Assembly (NCBI GenBank): GCA_034401795.1
Contig: CM067372.1
Coordinates: 38,352,494 to 38,416,493 of the forward strand
Length of the DNA: 64,000 nt
Source of the DNA: Chaetoderma sp. LZ-2023a
Lineage: Eukaryota; Mollusca; Caudofoveata; Chaetodermatida; Chaetodermatidae
Reading direction: 5' to 3'
The first letter of the stretch is position 1. Every line of letters starts with the position of its first letter. Of this stretch, positions 55,019-64,000 are shown piece by piece. Under the pieces are notes generated by a model. That model did no database searches and was not told where the DNA came from. It saw nothing but the letters and a program-made list of their open reading frames with translations. Position numbers and translations under genes: made by a program.

Positions 55019-55365
55019 CCTAGATTTAAACGAGTACAGCGTTGGTACAAAACTGACCGGTACATATCAGCCTATGGATCAGAGAGGTCCCGAGGGTCCC
55101 GGCTATGCACCTCAAGGTGACGTGCAAGATAGTGCTGTCGCAGAAACTGTTAGCCAATCTGACCACATCAACACAGACATCGATACCAAAGACGATTATA
55201 AGGAAAATGTCATCAGAAATGTCAATGACACAGGAAATATTCCAACGAATGGCCATGACAGTCTTAATAAACTTGGTTTTCCCACTAACACGCATGCGCA
55301 TCAGTCACGTTCCTTCAAACTGCTGCAAGATGACCTTGACAGGAATGAATTAGAGCATGGCGATA
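55019..55365 (+). CDS. PDZ-LIM exon 5: hydrophilic linker
   Basis: It completes codon 200 and encodes 201-315 plus one base of 316. The sequence is acidic and Asn/Asp/Thr-rich with no globular domain (short Y-Q-P-M-D and P-E-G-P-G-Y patches), as expected for the poorly conserved region between ZM and LIM. Near the end, S-F-K-L-L-Q-D-D-L-D-R resembles the S-F-K-x-L-Q segment of PDLIM proteins. The acceptor is TACTTTCAG (AG 55017-55018) and the donor GTACGT (55366). Reading through the donor gives only low-complexity Phe/Leu codons, which supports the exon end. Confidence 0.85.
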
Positions 55366-56029
55366 GTACGTGTTGTTTTCTTTATTTTATTTTGTTTTGT
55401 TTGTTTTATTTTATTTTTTACTTCAATTTGTATTCATTTATTTCATGTACATGGAGAGAGAGAGAGGGAGGGAAGGAGGCAGGGGGTGGGGGGGAGGGGT
55501 GGGTGGGCGGGAGTGAAGGTGTGGTGTGGGGAGTTGGAGGCACGTGAGGCTTTAACATCACAACCTGTGTTTTGGATCTATGTGATCGATGCACTAACAC
55601 CGACCTTGTATAAGTATTTCTGTAGATAATGTTTTGACACTCGGAATGGAATAGCTTAATTACCCTACAGTACAATGTTCACTGCTAAACCGTCTTCATA
55701 CAATCTTTATGTCATCATTACAATAACAAGATTGGTAGGCCTGTGTATACACGAAGTCACTATATGGGTGGTTTAATCATAGGCATAGGAAGAGGGACGG
55801 GGTCAGGGGAGCAGTGTGACCCCCCCCCCCCCCACAAGCAGACACTTTTTGGACACCTTCATACGCATATGTGCTTATTATTGTAAGCGAATGACGAAGA
55901 ATTTCAATGTATCATATACCAGTAGCTGAAGAATCTACAACATTTTGTCCAATATGAGGCTTATGATTCTGATGAAAAAGGATCGTATGAAGTATGGAAA
56001 GTAGGGGGGAAATGCATAAAAATGAACTT
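55366..56029. other. Start of intron 5
   Basis: T-rich then G/A-rich low complexity (55380-55540) and a C15 run near 55822. No gene. Confidence 0.5.
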
Positions 56030-56242
56030 AGTATAAATTAAAGATTGCAATTACATTACTAGTGCCACGTTCGTTTAGTCCCCCTTCATAACAGAAATGA
56101 AGTATAAATTAAAGATTGCAATTACATTACTAGTGCCACGTTCGTTTAGTCCCCCTTCATAACAGAAATGAAGTATAAATTAAAGATTGCAATTACATTA
56201 CCAGTGCCACGTTCGTTTAGTCCCCCTTTATAACAGAAATGA
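56030..56242. repeat. 71-bp tandem repeat, 3 copies
   Basis: AAGTATAAATTAAAGATTGC ... CACGTTCGTTTAGTCCCCCT, three times, with only two substitutions between copies (ACTAGTG/ACCAGTG; CCTTCATA/CCTTTATA). Confidence 0.95.
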
Positions 56243-56384
56243 CAAGATATGTGGTAAGTCCATTTTATTTTTGCAAATGTGATTTCATAAAACATTCCAG
56301 AGGTGAGACAACTTCTAAGTAGAGCAAATTTCTATGACGACTGTCGAATGCAAAGGACAGTTTGTCATAGAGCACATTCGAATG

Positions 56385-58614
56385 AGTTATGTTGTTAACA
56401 CTAGTGTCATGTCGTTAGTGACATGATTATGGGTTGTGTTGTCAAAGCTAGTGTCGTGTCACTAGTGTTGTGTTGTTAGTGACATGATTATGGGTTGTGT
56501 TGTCAACACCAGTTTTGTGTTGTTAGTGACATGATCGTGGACTGTGTTGTTAACACTAGTGTTGTGTTGTTAGTGACATGATTATGGGTTATGTTCTCAA
56601 CACCAGTGTTGTGTTGTTAGTGACATAATCGTGGGCTGTGTTGTCAACACCAGTGTTGTGTTGTTAGGGACATGATCAGGGGCTGTGTTGTCAACACCAG
56701 TGTTGTGTTGTTAGTGACATGATCATGGGCTGTGTTGTCAACACCAGTGTTGTGTTGTTAGTGACATGATCGTGCGTTTATGTTGTCAACACTAGTGTTG
56801 TGTTGTTAGTGACATGGTCATGGGCTGTGTTGTGTTGTTAGTGACATGATCGTGGGCTGTGTTGTCAACACCAGTGTTGTGTTGTTAGTGACATGATCGT
56901 GGGCTGTGTTATCAACACCAGTGTTGTGTTGTTAGTGACATGATCGTGGGTTGTGTTGTCAACACCAGTGTTGTGTTTTAGTGACATGATCGTGGGCTGT
57001 GTTGTCCACTCCTGTGTTGTGTAGTTAGTTACATGATCGTGGGTTGTGTTGTCAACACCAGTGTTGTGTTGTTAGGGACATGATCAGGGGCTGTGTTGTC
57101 AACACCAGTGTTGTGTTGTTAGTGACATGATCATGGGCTGTGTTGTCAACACCAGTGTTGTGTTGTTAGTGACATGATCGTGGGTTTATGTTGTCAACAC
57201 TAGTGTTGTGTTGTTAGTGACATGGTCATGGGCTGTGTTGTGTTGTTAGTGACATGATCGTGGGCTGTGTTGTCAACACCAGTGTTGTGTTGTTAGTGAC
57301 ATGATCGTGCGTTGTGTTGTCAACACCAGTGTTGTGTTGTTAGTGACATGATCGTGGGCTGTGTTGTCAACACCTGTGTTGTGTAGTTAGTTACATGATC
57401 GTGGGTTGTGTTGTCAACACCAGTGTTGTGTTGTTAGTGACATGATCATGGACTGTGTTGTCAAAACCAGTGCTGTGTTGTTAGTGACATGATCATGGGC
57501 TGTGTTGTCAACACCAGTGTTGTGTAGTTAGTTACATGGTCATGGGTTGTGTTGTCAACACCAGTGTTGTGTTGTTAGTGACATGATCGTGGACTGTGTT
57601 GTCAACACCAGTGCTGCGTTGTTAGTGACATGATCGTGGGCTGTGTTGTCAACACCAGTGTTGTGTTGTTAGTGACATGATCGTGGGCTGTGTTGTCCAC
57701 TCCTGTGTTGTGTAGTTAGTTACATGATCGTGGGTTGTGTTGTCAACACCAGTGTTGTGTTGTTAGGGACATGATCAGGGGCTGTGTTGTCAACACCAGT
57801 GTTGTGTTGTTAGTGACATGATCATGGGCTGTGTTGTCAACACCAGTGTTGTGTTGTTAGTGACATGATCGTGGGTTTATGTTGTCAACACTAGTGTTGT
57901 GTTGTTAGTGACATGGTCATGGGCTGTGTTGTGTTGTTAGTGACATGATCGTGGGCTGTGTTGTCAACACCAGTGTTGTGTTGTTAGTGACATGATCGTG
58001 GGTAGTGTTGTCAACACCAGTGTTGTGTTGTTAGTGACATGATCGTGGGCTGTGTTGTCAACACCTGTGTTGTGTAGTTAGTTACATGATCGTGGGTTGT
58101 GTTGTCAACACCAGTGTTGTGTTGTTAGTGACATGATCATGGACTGTGTTGTCAAAACCAGTGCTGTGTTGTTAGTGACATGATCATGGGCTGTGTTGTC
58201 AACACCAGTGTTGTGTTAGGGACATGATCGTGGACTGTGTTGTCAACACCAGTGCTGCGTTGTTAGTGACATGATCGTGGGCTGTGTTGTCAACACCAGT
58301 GTTGTGTTGTTAGTGACATGATCATGGGCTGTGATGTCAACACCAGTGTCGTGTTATTAGTTACATGATCCTGGGTTATGTTGTCAACACTAGTGTTGTG
58401 TTGTTAGTGACATGGTCATGGGCTGTGTTGTCAACACCAGTGTTGTGTTGTTAGTGACATGATCGTGGGCTGTGTTGTCAATGCCAGTGTTGTGTTGTTA
58501 GTGACATGATCGTGGGCTGTGTTGTCAACACCAGTGTTGTGTTGTTAGTGACATGATCGTGGGTTATGTTGTTAACACTAGTGTTGTGTTGTTAGTGACA
58601 TGATCGTGGGCTGT
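56385..58614. repeat. 47-bp minisatellite, ~47 copies, with higher-order structure
   Basis: The unit is GTTGTCAACACCAGTGTTGT followed by GTTGTTAGTGACATGATCGTGG... A ~690-bp higher-order block beginning GTCCACTCCTGTGTTGTGTA occurs at about 57004 and again at about 57693, with the same internal order (AGGGACATGATCAGGGGC, GGTTTATGTTGTC, a shortened TGTGTTGTGTTG unit). Each unit contains GTTGTCAACACCAGTGTTG, a near-palindrome. Confidence 0.95.
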
Positions 58615-58840
58615 GGAATCCCATTTTCTCTATGACCCATCCATCTGTAGCCAAGCTCCACCCACACTTCCCTTGTTTTGGGATCGATCGATTCCTGAAC
58701 TCACTAACTATCAATTTCCAGAAAACTATACGAGTAACCTGTTGAATATTTTGAAACTAATTTGACTGTGTGCTGTTGCTATGGCAGAACAACTACCTAT
58801 GGCAGCAACAGTTCCCAGTCAAATTAGTTTCAAAATAATG
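58615..58840 (+). mobile_element. MITE family A, left half and core
   Basis: GGAATCCCATTTTCTCTATG, CCAAGCTCCACCCACACTTC and GATCGATCGATTCCTGAAC, then the core palindrome at 58738-58838 (CTGTTGAATATTTTGAAACT ... ATGGCAGCAACAGTTCCCAG ... mirror). The CRE-bearing right half is missing. Confidence 0.85.
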
Positions 58841-59164
58841 GTAGGGGTAAGCATTGACTATGTAAATATGTCATGACAGCTTTAAGACATGCTTTATATT
58901 TTATATACGGGTGTGTGAATGCATGCTATCTAGAAAATGAGTGGTAAGTATTTAGCTGATGACAACCAAGCATCCAAAAGTCAAAACTAATAGATAATAT
59001 TGTTATCTCAGTATTAACATGGGCCACGTGTGTGTGTGGTACTATTTTGCTGTGAACCCATTGATATTAACATGCATAGCATGTTTATCATAAGATTCAA
59101 TCGCAACCTTTTTAACCCCTCTTGTCAACTTAACCATTTAATGGTCAAACTGACCAAAAAACTA

Positions 59165-59285
59165 CTTTGCAGTGGTTTTCAGACATGGATATTTGAAAGG
59201 GCTAGAGAAGAGTATTTTTTAAATATTTACCACTAGAATGACTGATTCAGTAAATACTCTTCTCGCCTGCAGATAAACACTGGCT
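59165..59285. mobile_element. Foldback MITE family C, diverged copy
   Basis: GGGCTAGAGAAGAGTATTTT, TTTACCACTAGAATGACTGA and ATACTCTTCTCGCCTGCAGA pair as shortened arms. Confidence 0.6.
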
Positions 59286-59515
59286 AAGTAAAAACTTGTT
59301 CTTTATCATTACCCCTTTACTGGTCAAGCCGGCGGAAAAAAAATTGTGGTAAATTTACAAAAAAAAATAGTCTTCTAAATTTAAATATCATGAAAAATAT
59401 TGACCATCAAAATGTTTAATTAATATATCAAGTAGTATTTGAGCACTTTGCTGGGCTGTGGGAAGAGTGGTTAGCACTGAATTTCCAGAAACTAAATTTT
59501 AGGCACTGATACAGG

Positions 59516-59618
59516 TAAGCTGTTTAATATGTTTGAGCTATTTTAGCAGAAACCTGATGTTGCCATAAGGCAGTAAGAATTCTCGGTCAAATCTGCTTTA
59601 GAATATTAAACAGAATAG
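59516..59618. mobile_element. MITE A core, strongly diverged
   Basis: GCTGTTTAATATGTTTGAGC ... GTTGCCATAAGGCAGTAA ... GCTTTAGAATATTAAACAG still folds as the family core. Confidence 0.55.
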
Positions 59619-59671
59619 TTCTTGCATTTTTCTCGATGATTTTTCGCATTTGACCTTTCGGGTTTAGAAGG

Positions 59672-60112
59672 TTTAAAGGCGCATATTCATACCAGATCGC
59701 TTGAAAATTAAATTGTTTAAATTGAATACTTTTAGAGGATTAATTTGTGTACCTCAAAGTAACGAATCGAAATAAATCTTAACATATGATGGTTTCATTC
59801 CGTGTAAATCATGTCTGCAAATTCACAACTTAAAAATGTATTTTCGTTTCATTACATGTAGACTCACAATCTGAGCCTCTAAAGTATACCCTTTAAGCCT
59901 TAAATTTGTTCAAGAAAATGTCAATTCTTTCAAAGAAAATGAAAATTCGCAGACCAAGAGAAGACTATTTTTGAAAATTTAGCACTGGAATGACTGGCTC
60001 GGTTATTCACATTCCTTAAGCCCACTGTAGAATCCGTTTAGGCTGATATGATTGTTAAAGGGTTAAACAATCCGTTCCCAGGTCATTTTGCTGTGAATAT
60101 GCACCTTTAAGT
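59672..60112. mobile_element. Foldback MITE family D with a nested family C copy
   Basis: The left end GTTTAAAGGCGCATATTCAT is mirrored by the right end GTGAATATGCACCTTTAAG (60093-60111), which defines the true D termini. Inner arms TTTTAGAGGATTAATTTG / CAATCTGAGCCTCTAAA and CGAAATAAATCTTAACATAT pair. A family C insert (about 59895-60065) splits the right arm. Confidence 0.8.
59895..60065. mobile_element. Foldback MITE family C nested in D
   Basis: GAAAATTCGCAGACCAAGAG, AAGACTATTTTTGAAAATTT and GCACTGGAATGACTGGCTCG, flanked by CCTTAAATTTGTTC and GTTAAAGGGTTAAA. Its own mirror arm is largely absent. Confidence 0.65.
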
Positions 60113-60242
60113 GTGATTAATATCTCGGGCAGCATGATCTAAACTAATTAATGTGATCTGCCACTCTGTTTAATGTAAATTACGTTGTAACTCATATATA
60201 AATTAATATGTTTCGAAAATTAAAAAAAACCCAATTATATTA

Positions 60243-60385
60243 GTTGGTAAGAAATGTACCGTTGAATATTTTTAATATAATTGGATTGGAAGATGTCTTG
60301 CAATCAAATTATGGTCACAATGTTCAAACTCTACATTTTATTTTGTTTTGGAAACATGTAAAGTTATTTCTGAGCTGTATTGTGA
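60243..60385. mobile_element. MITE family B copy
   Basis: TACCGTTGAATATTTTTAAT, ATTGGATTGGAAGATGTCTT, GGTCACAATGTTCAAACTC, GTTTTGGAAACATGTAAAG and TTATTTCTGAGCTGTATTG follow the family order. Confidence 0.72.
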
Positions 60386-62427
60386 ATGTAGTTGCAGCAG
60401 TTTACCCGTGCATGGCTGTTCATTGGTATAACTATTACAGTGTACGTCTATTATATGAGGTACAAATGGTGATCTATCTGTCAGACGAATAAGAAGTGAT
60501 ATAGCCTAAAGCCGGGTATAATAACGCAGTACCGGTATTTAAATTGACGCATTGGGAGTTTTTATTTGGGACTCACAGCTAGTATAAATGTACCTGACAT
60601 TTCTGACAAAGCTCCACAATCCACAACTATAGCTAATACATTGCAACAGTATAGGCACAAAACAACATGCACGTGGTACCCCATGAGGAAAATGATCACC
60701 AAAATAAAAAAACAAACTAGAATTGTACTAAAACATAATATACGCCATAAAACACAACAGTCAAACCATCCAGCAGTTCGTTCTGAACGGCAACTACTAT
60801 TAGAACATTTCCCGAGACTTTGGCCCCATATTAAATTTATTGTCTACTACAAGTAGATGTAATATGTGTATCATCAATGACTGTAGGATCTCTCACAGAA
60901 TCTGGCTGATACTGTATGATCGTGTATAATACACGTGTATGTCATAAACATGCATAATCATACATGTTGGATCCTCTAGCCCTGGCTTTATTGAGTGTGA
61001 GTAAGTATCTGGAAGTGAAGTCTAACCACGCTTGAATAGTAGATTGCTGGAGATAAGTGCAAATTTAGTAACATTAATTGATATGGTCTGTTACAATTTA
61101 CGCAATTTCGCACGCATAACGTGATCGTATTAAAATCTATGTTGATATGGCTTGCAGACATACAGATTTTCTAAATTTGCTCAACTGCTTTTTAAAATGA
61201 TTGCCTAGAATAGAATAATTTTGCTGTCAACTGAATGTCCATATACAGGAAATACAGATATCTTTTGAGAGCATCTGGCTTTCAAATATTCCCTGGGTTG
61301 GGGTGATCCACGGGCAACCATTGCCAGTTTAGCCCACCCCGATAGCTGTTAATGTCCATGGCTGTTTTGATTTTAACTTGCCCGCTATGCAATTTCTGAT
61401 TTGTCGCCATTTGGGCTCCCCCGAAAGTTGACCTTGTCTGACGCCCCTGATCATCATATATCCCCTAGTTTGAGCGAGTAAATATCCGTTTAGTTAGATA
61501 TGTTTGCCAAATATAAATGGCATGGCAAAACAATTCACAGATTACACTGAAGAAAATCAAGTTATTTTAGACAAAGTTAACATTAAGTCACAAACTGACA
61601 ATAAAGACATTACTATAGGCTCTATTCACCTGTAAAGGGGCGCGTCCAAGAACTGTTTTGTCATGGTGCGGGATAAGCAGCACATACCGGTACTGAGGGG
61701 TGTGGCAGTTAGGGATCTTCTACAGGAAAGTTGTGACAATTAAATGCAGTGAGAGTGAGTACATATCATGCCTTTTGAATAATAGGCATGCAAACACATA
61801 CACCCCCCCCCCCACCCACCCCACCCCACCCCCGTGTTTTACATAGACAAACTGGGCAACTTTCCAGATACGCCTACAAGGAAGAGCTATGTGACCGGAT
61901 ATTGACCATTCCATATAGACAAATACACGTCTGCTTGCAAACACTAGTGTGGCGTTCTTTGTAATTCATCAGAGAAACACGTGCCCTGCCAAACATTGTA
62001 TAAACAAAAGGTATAGTAATTATTTCAACTACTCATTGTACTTCGGATGCGCATTCCTAATAAACAGGTGCAGCATGCTATACTTGCGACATAAGACAGC
62101 TTTCTCAGAAATGTAAAAGAAATTTACATCCAGACAGACAAAATTAATGTTAACAAATCGGTGTGGTTGGGTGGTTTCATGGCTGGTTCGCTCATCTAGA
62201 CATTGGCTCATTATTATCTATCATCGTCGTTATCATCATCATCATCATCATCATCTACTTACTTACATCATCACCACCACCACCACCACCACCACCACCA
62301 CCACATCATCATCATCAAATTGTTGGATGTTATACAACAATGGCATTAACATAATTTGCCTTATCATTTTAAGACCATGTTTTTGTTTTAGTGCATATAT
62401 TGAATATGTATGTGCTTCATTCTGCAG
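60386..62427. other. Rest of intron 5
   Basis: A 96-codon ORF (60566-60856, +) is basic and Thr/Lys-rich with no domain I recognise. CA/C-rich DNA lies at 61798-61832. A (CAT)n/(CAC)n tract spans 62226-62316. No gene recognised before the exon 6 acceptor. Confidence 0.45.
62226..62316. repeat. (CAT)n and (CAC)n microsatellite
   Basis: ATC/CAT triplets 62233-62254, then ACC/CAC triplets 62269-62302, then CAT again, 110 bp before exon 6. Confidence 0.93.
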
Positions 62428-62554
62428 CAATGAATGCATCCCCCAGCTCATCGGGTTTCCGATCAGTGCGTGCCCCTGAAGCTCGACCTCAGGATCAGCA
62501 ACAGAAAACTACACAACAGCTGATGCGATGCGGGGAGTGTGATATGGTTGTCAC
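62428..62554 (+). CDS. PDZ-LIM exon 6: RSVRAP motif and first zinc ligands of LIM
   Basis: It completes codon 316 and encodes 317-357 plus two bases. G-F-R-S-V-R-A-P (325-332) is the family motif that precedes the LIM region (R-S-V-K-A-P in vertebrate relatives). A Gln-rich stretch follows, then M-R-C-G-E-C (348-353), the C-x2-C that opens a LIM zinc finger. The remaining ligands must lie in the next exon beyond the window. The acceptor is TTCTGCAG (AG 62426-62427) and the donor GTAGGT (62555). Confidence 0.87.
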
Positions 62555-62671
62555 GTAGGTATAGCAGGAAAATATGGAAATCCAGTCTGACAATAGATGG
62601 ATCCGATCTGTCACTCAAGTATATGACGTCATCAACAATTACATCACATGTATGCCGGCATCACAATCAAA
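62555..62671. other. Start of the intron after exon 6
   Basis: The stretch GATCTGTCACTCAAGTATAT with TGACGTCA (about 62608-62636) has a close relative at 63448-63480, a short dispersed repeat. Confidence 0.5.
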
Positions 62672-62950
62672 ATGCATATTAAATGGCATATCTAGCTCCG
62701 CCATGAACATGTAATAGTACGTCACATGTACGAATTGTATATCTGTTGAATATTTTGAAACTAATTTGACTGGGCCTGTGGCAACAACACCACCCAGTCA
62801 ACTTAGTTTCAAAATATTCAACAGCTGAATAGCTACCATGAAATGGGATTCTGGAAAGTCAGGGTTCAAAGTATATAAATCGATCCCAACACGCGCAGAG
62901 TGGGCAGAGCTTAGCTAGAAATGGGCGAAGCATAGATAGAAATTGATCCT
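62672..62950 (-). mobile_element. MITE family A, reverse, partly degraded
   Basis: Core palindrome 62738-62824 (CTGTTGAATATTTTGAAACT ... GGGCCTGTGGCAACAACACC ... mirror). It then continues through GTATATAAATCGATCCCAAC and GGGCAGAGCTTAGCTAGAAA in the order of the 50806 copy. The terminal repeats are not clear. Confidence 0.8.
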
Positions 62951-63550
62951 AATTCTTCTCATGATTCCATAATATAGCAAGATTGTGTTCACTATTATGA
63001 AAACAACGTAACAAAGATGGCAACATCTCATAAATACATTTATTTTAATATATTTTGTATTGTAATTCGAGACAGATTTCCTGCAAATTAAGACAAGGTT
63101 TTAACCTGGTAGACATGCACAAATTCATTACGGTGTAGACTGAAAACAATTTGACTGGAAGTCTCTGAGTTAAATAATTGAAGATGGCAACAGTGTTAGT
63201 GTGGTTGCTTTAAGATATATGAATTTCGTGCAGGCTATATAAGGAAGCATTACACCCTAACTTGAACTAACTCCTATGAGATGTCTAACGTGCGATGAGA
63301 TGCACAGACGTTGTTCATTTATGGATATTAGAATTGATTAGGCCTACTGGGGGAAAATGTACTGGTCCAAATTTGATTATCTCAAATGTCCTGGATTATA
63401 CAATGCCGATTTTTACCGTCTTCTGTCTGCTAACAATGGAAAGAATCGATCTGTCACGCAAGTATATGACGTCATAATCAATTAGCCTACATTACTTGTT
63501 AGCTGATGTCAAAATCACAATGATGTAGCGCCGTTACGAAGGTGTACGAC
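62951..63550. other. Intron spacer
   Basis: No gene. A second copy of the CAAGTATATGACGTCA repeat lies near 63456-63473. Confidence 0.4.
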
Positions 63551-63932
63551 TGGACCTTTCCAGTTTTAGCTATGCTCCGCCCATCTCTAGATAAGCTCCA
63601 CTCACTTCACGCTCGTGTTGGGATCGATCGATCTCCGAACTCCCTGACTATCAATTTGCAGAAAACTATACAGGTAAGCTATTGAATATTTTGGAACTAA
63701 TTTGAGTGGGCGTTGTTGCTGCCTATAGCAACAGCATCCAGTCAAATTAGTTTCAACATATTCAACAGCATGTTTATTAAATAATAGAGACCTACAATTC
63801 GTGCAATGTAATTAAGCGTTAAAGACGTGCCAAATATAATCATCTATGACGTAATGATTATGATGTCATCCTACACCCGCTTAGCTGATTATGACATCAT
63901 ATGAAGTCAGATGATCGATGGAAAGGTGAATT
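63551..63932 (+). mobile_element. MITE family A, full-length copy
   Basis: It starts TGGACCTTTCCAGTTTTAGC and ends GATGGAAAGGTGAATTG. Core palindrome 63688-63768. GATCGATCGATCTCCGAACT sits left of the core, and TGATGTCATCC replaces the perfect CRE in the right part. Confidence 0.9.
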
Positions 63933-63949
63933 GTATGTTTTTCATGAAT

Positions 63950-64000
63950 TTACAATTTAATAAAAATTATGTTGCATATTTTGAAACCAGTTTGACTGGA
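63950..64000. mobile_element. MITE A fragment cut by the window end
   Basis: AATTTAATAAAAATTATGTT GCATATTTTGAAACCAGTTT, the run-up and left arm of another core, 20 bp after the previous copy. Confidence 0.6.

Larger units (their letters stand above)
16836..62554 (+). other. PDZ-ZM-LIM protein gene (Zasp/ALP/Enigma family), six coding exons, 3' end beyond window
   Basis: The join of 16836-16955, 50562-50713, 52898-53033, 53771-53961, 55019-55365 and 62428-62554 gives one uninterrupted frame of 357 complete codons plus two bases. Every intron starts GT and ends AG, and phases agree (0, 2, 0, 2, 1). Order of parts: PDZ domain (~6-91), linker, ZM motif (~163-187), a long hydrophilic low-complexity linker (200-315), an R-S-V-R-A-P motif (~327-332), then the first two zinc ligands of a LIM domain (C350, C353) at the right edge. 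In this family the PDZ domain binds alpha-actinin or other Z-disc partners, the ZM motif helps actinin binding, and LIM domains mediate further contacts; the proteins organise muscle Z-discs and stress fibres. Introns are 33,606, 2,184, 737, 1,057 and 7,062 bp. Whether one or several LIM domains follow cannot be seen, so ALP-like and Zasp52-like forms are not separated. Confidence 0.9.

Noticed and set aside
60566..60856. Possible small gene or alternative exon of the PDZ-LIM gene
   Set aside because: No family motif and no clear splice signals around it; the basic composition alone is not enough.

Overview
The window is animal (eukaryotic) nuclear DNA. Its one clear host gene is split into small exons by introns with consensus splice signals. 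It has no bacterial-style operons, and most of it is transposons, foldback MITEs and minisatellites. The best guess is a lophotrochozoan, probably a mollusc. The gene is a muscle-type PDZ/ZM/LIM protein. A dispersed repeat near 44.9 kb looks like one I associate with molluscan genomes. The mobile elements (Tc1-like, hAT-like, non-LTR and tRNA-derived SINE-like) suit such a genome. The species cannot be named from the sequence.

Layout. 0.4-1.8 kb: four tandem 345-bp units, each carrying a tRNA-like SINE head. 2.65-3.76 kb: last exon of an MFSD4-like sugar transporter on the + strand. 5-12 kb: decayed retroelement and other mobile ORFs, two minisatellites and a full-length MITE. 16.8-62.6 kb: a PDZ-LIM gene of the Zasp/ALP/Enigma type on the + strand. 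Six coding exons are visible (16836-16955, 50562-50713, 52898-53033, 53771-53961, 55019-55365, 62428-62554). All phases agree, giving 357 complete codons. The gene continues past the right edge, because the LIM domain has only just begun.

Intron 1 (about 33.6 kb) holds most of the accessory sequence: a Tc1-like element with one nonsense codon; a 5.9-kb satellite of 30-bp monomers; two near-identical 1.66-kb Tc1-like DD34E elements in inverted orientation, one with an intact 341-codon transposase; a nested transposon stack (41.2-44.8 kb) with a hAT-like element flanked by a perfect 8-bp target duplication; and a 28-bp satellite. Two stretches of the intron (32.4-38.3 kb and 46.4-48.2 kb) are paralogous copies of one segment. 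The second copy keeps the unoccupied target site of the first Tc1-like element.

The most unusual host-gene feature is just upstream of exon 2. The 3' splice site and about the first 50 nt of the PDZ exon are repeated three times in tandem (about 84-bp period), leaving two decoy acceptors before the real one. At least thirteen copies or fragments of one palindromic MITE family are scattered over the window. The longer copies carry TGACGTCA (CRE) palindromes, and one puts four of them within 65 bp of intron 2. I found no CRISPR array, no intact tRNA or rRNA gene, and no new defence or metabolic system.
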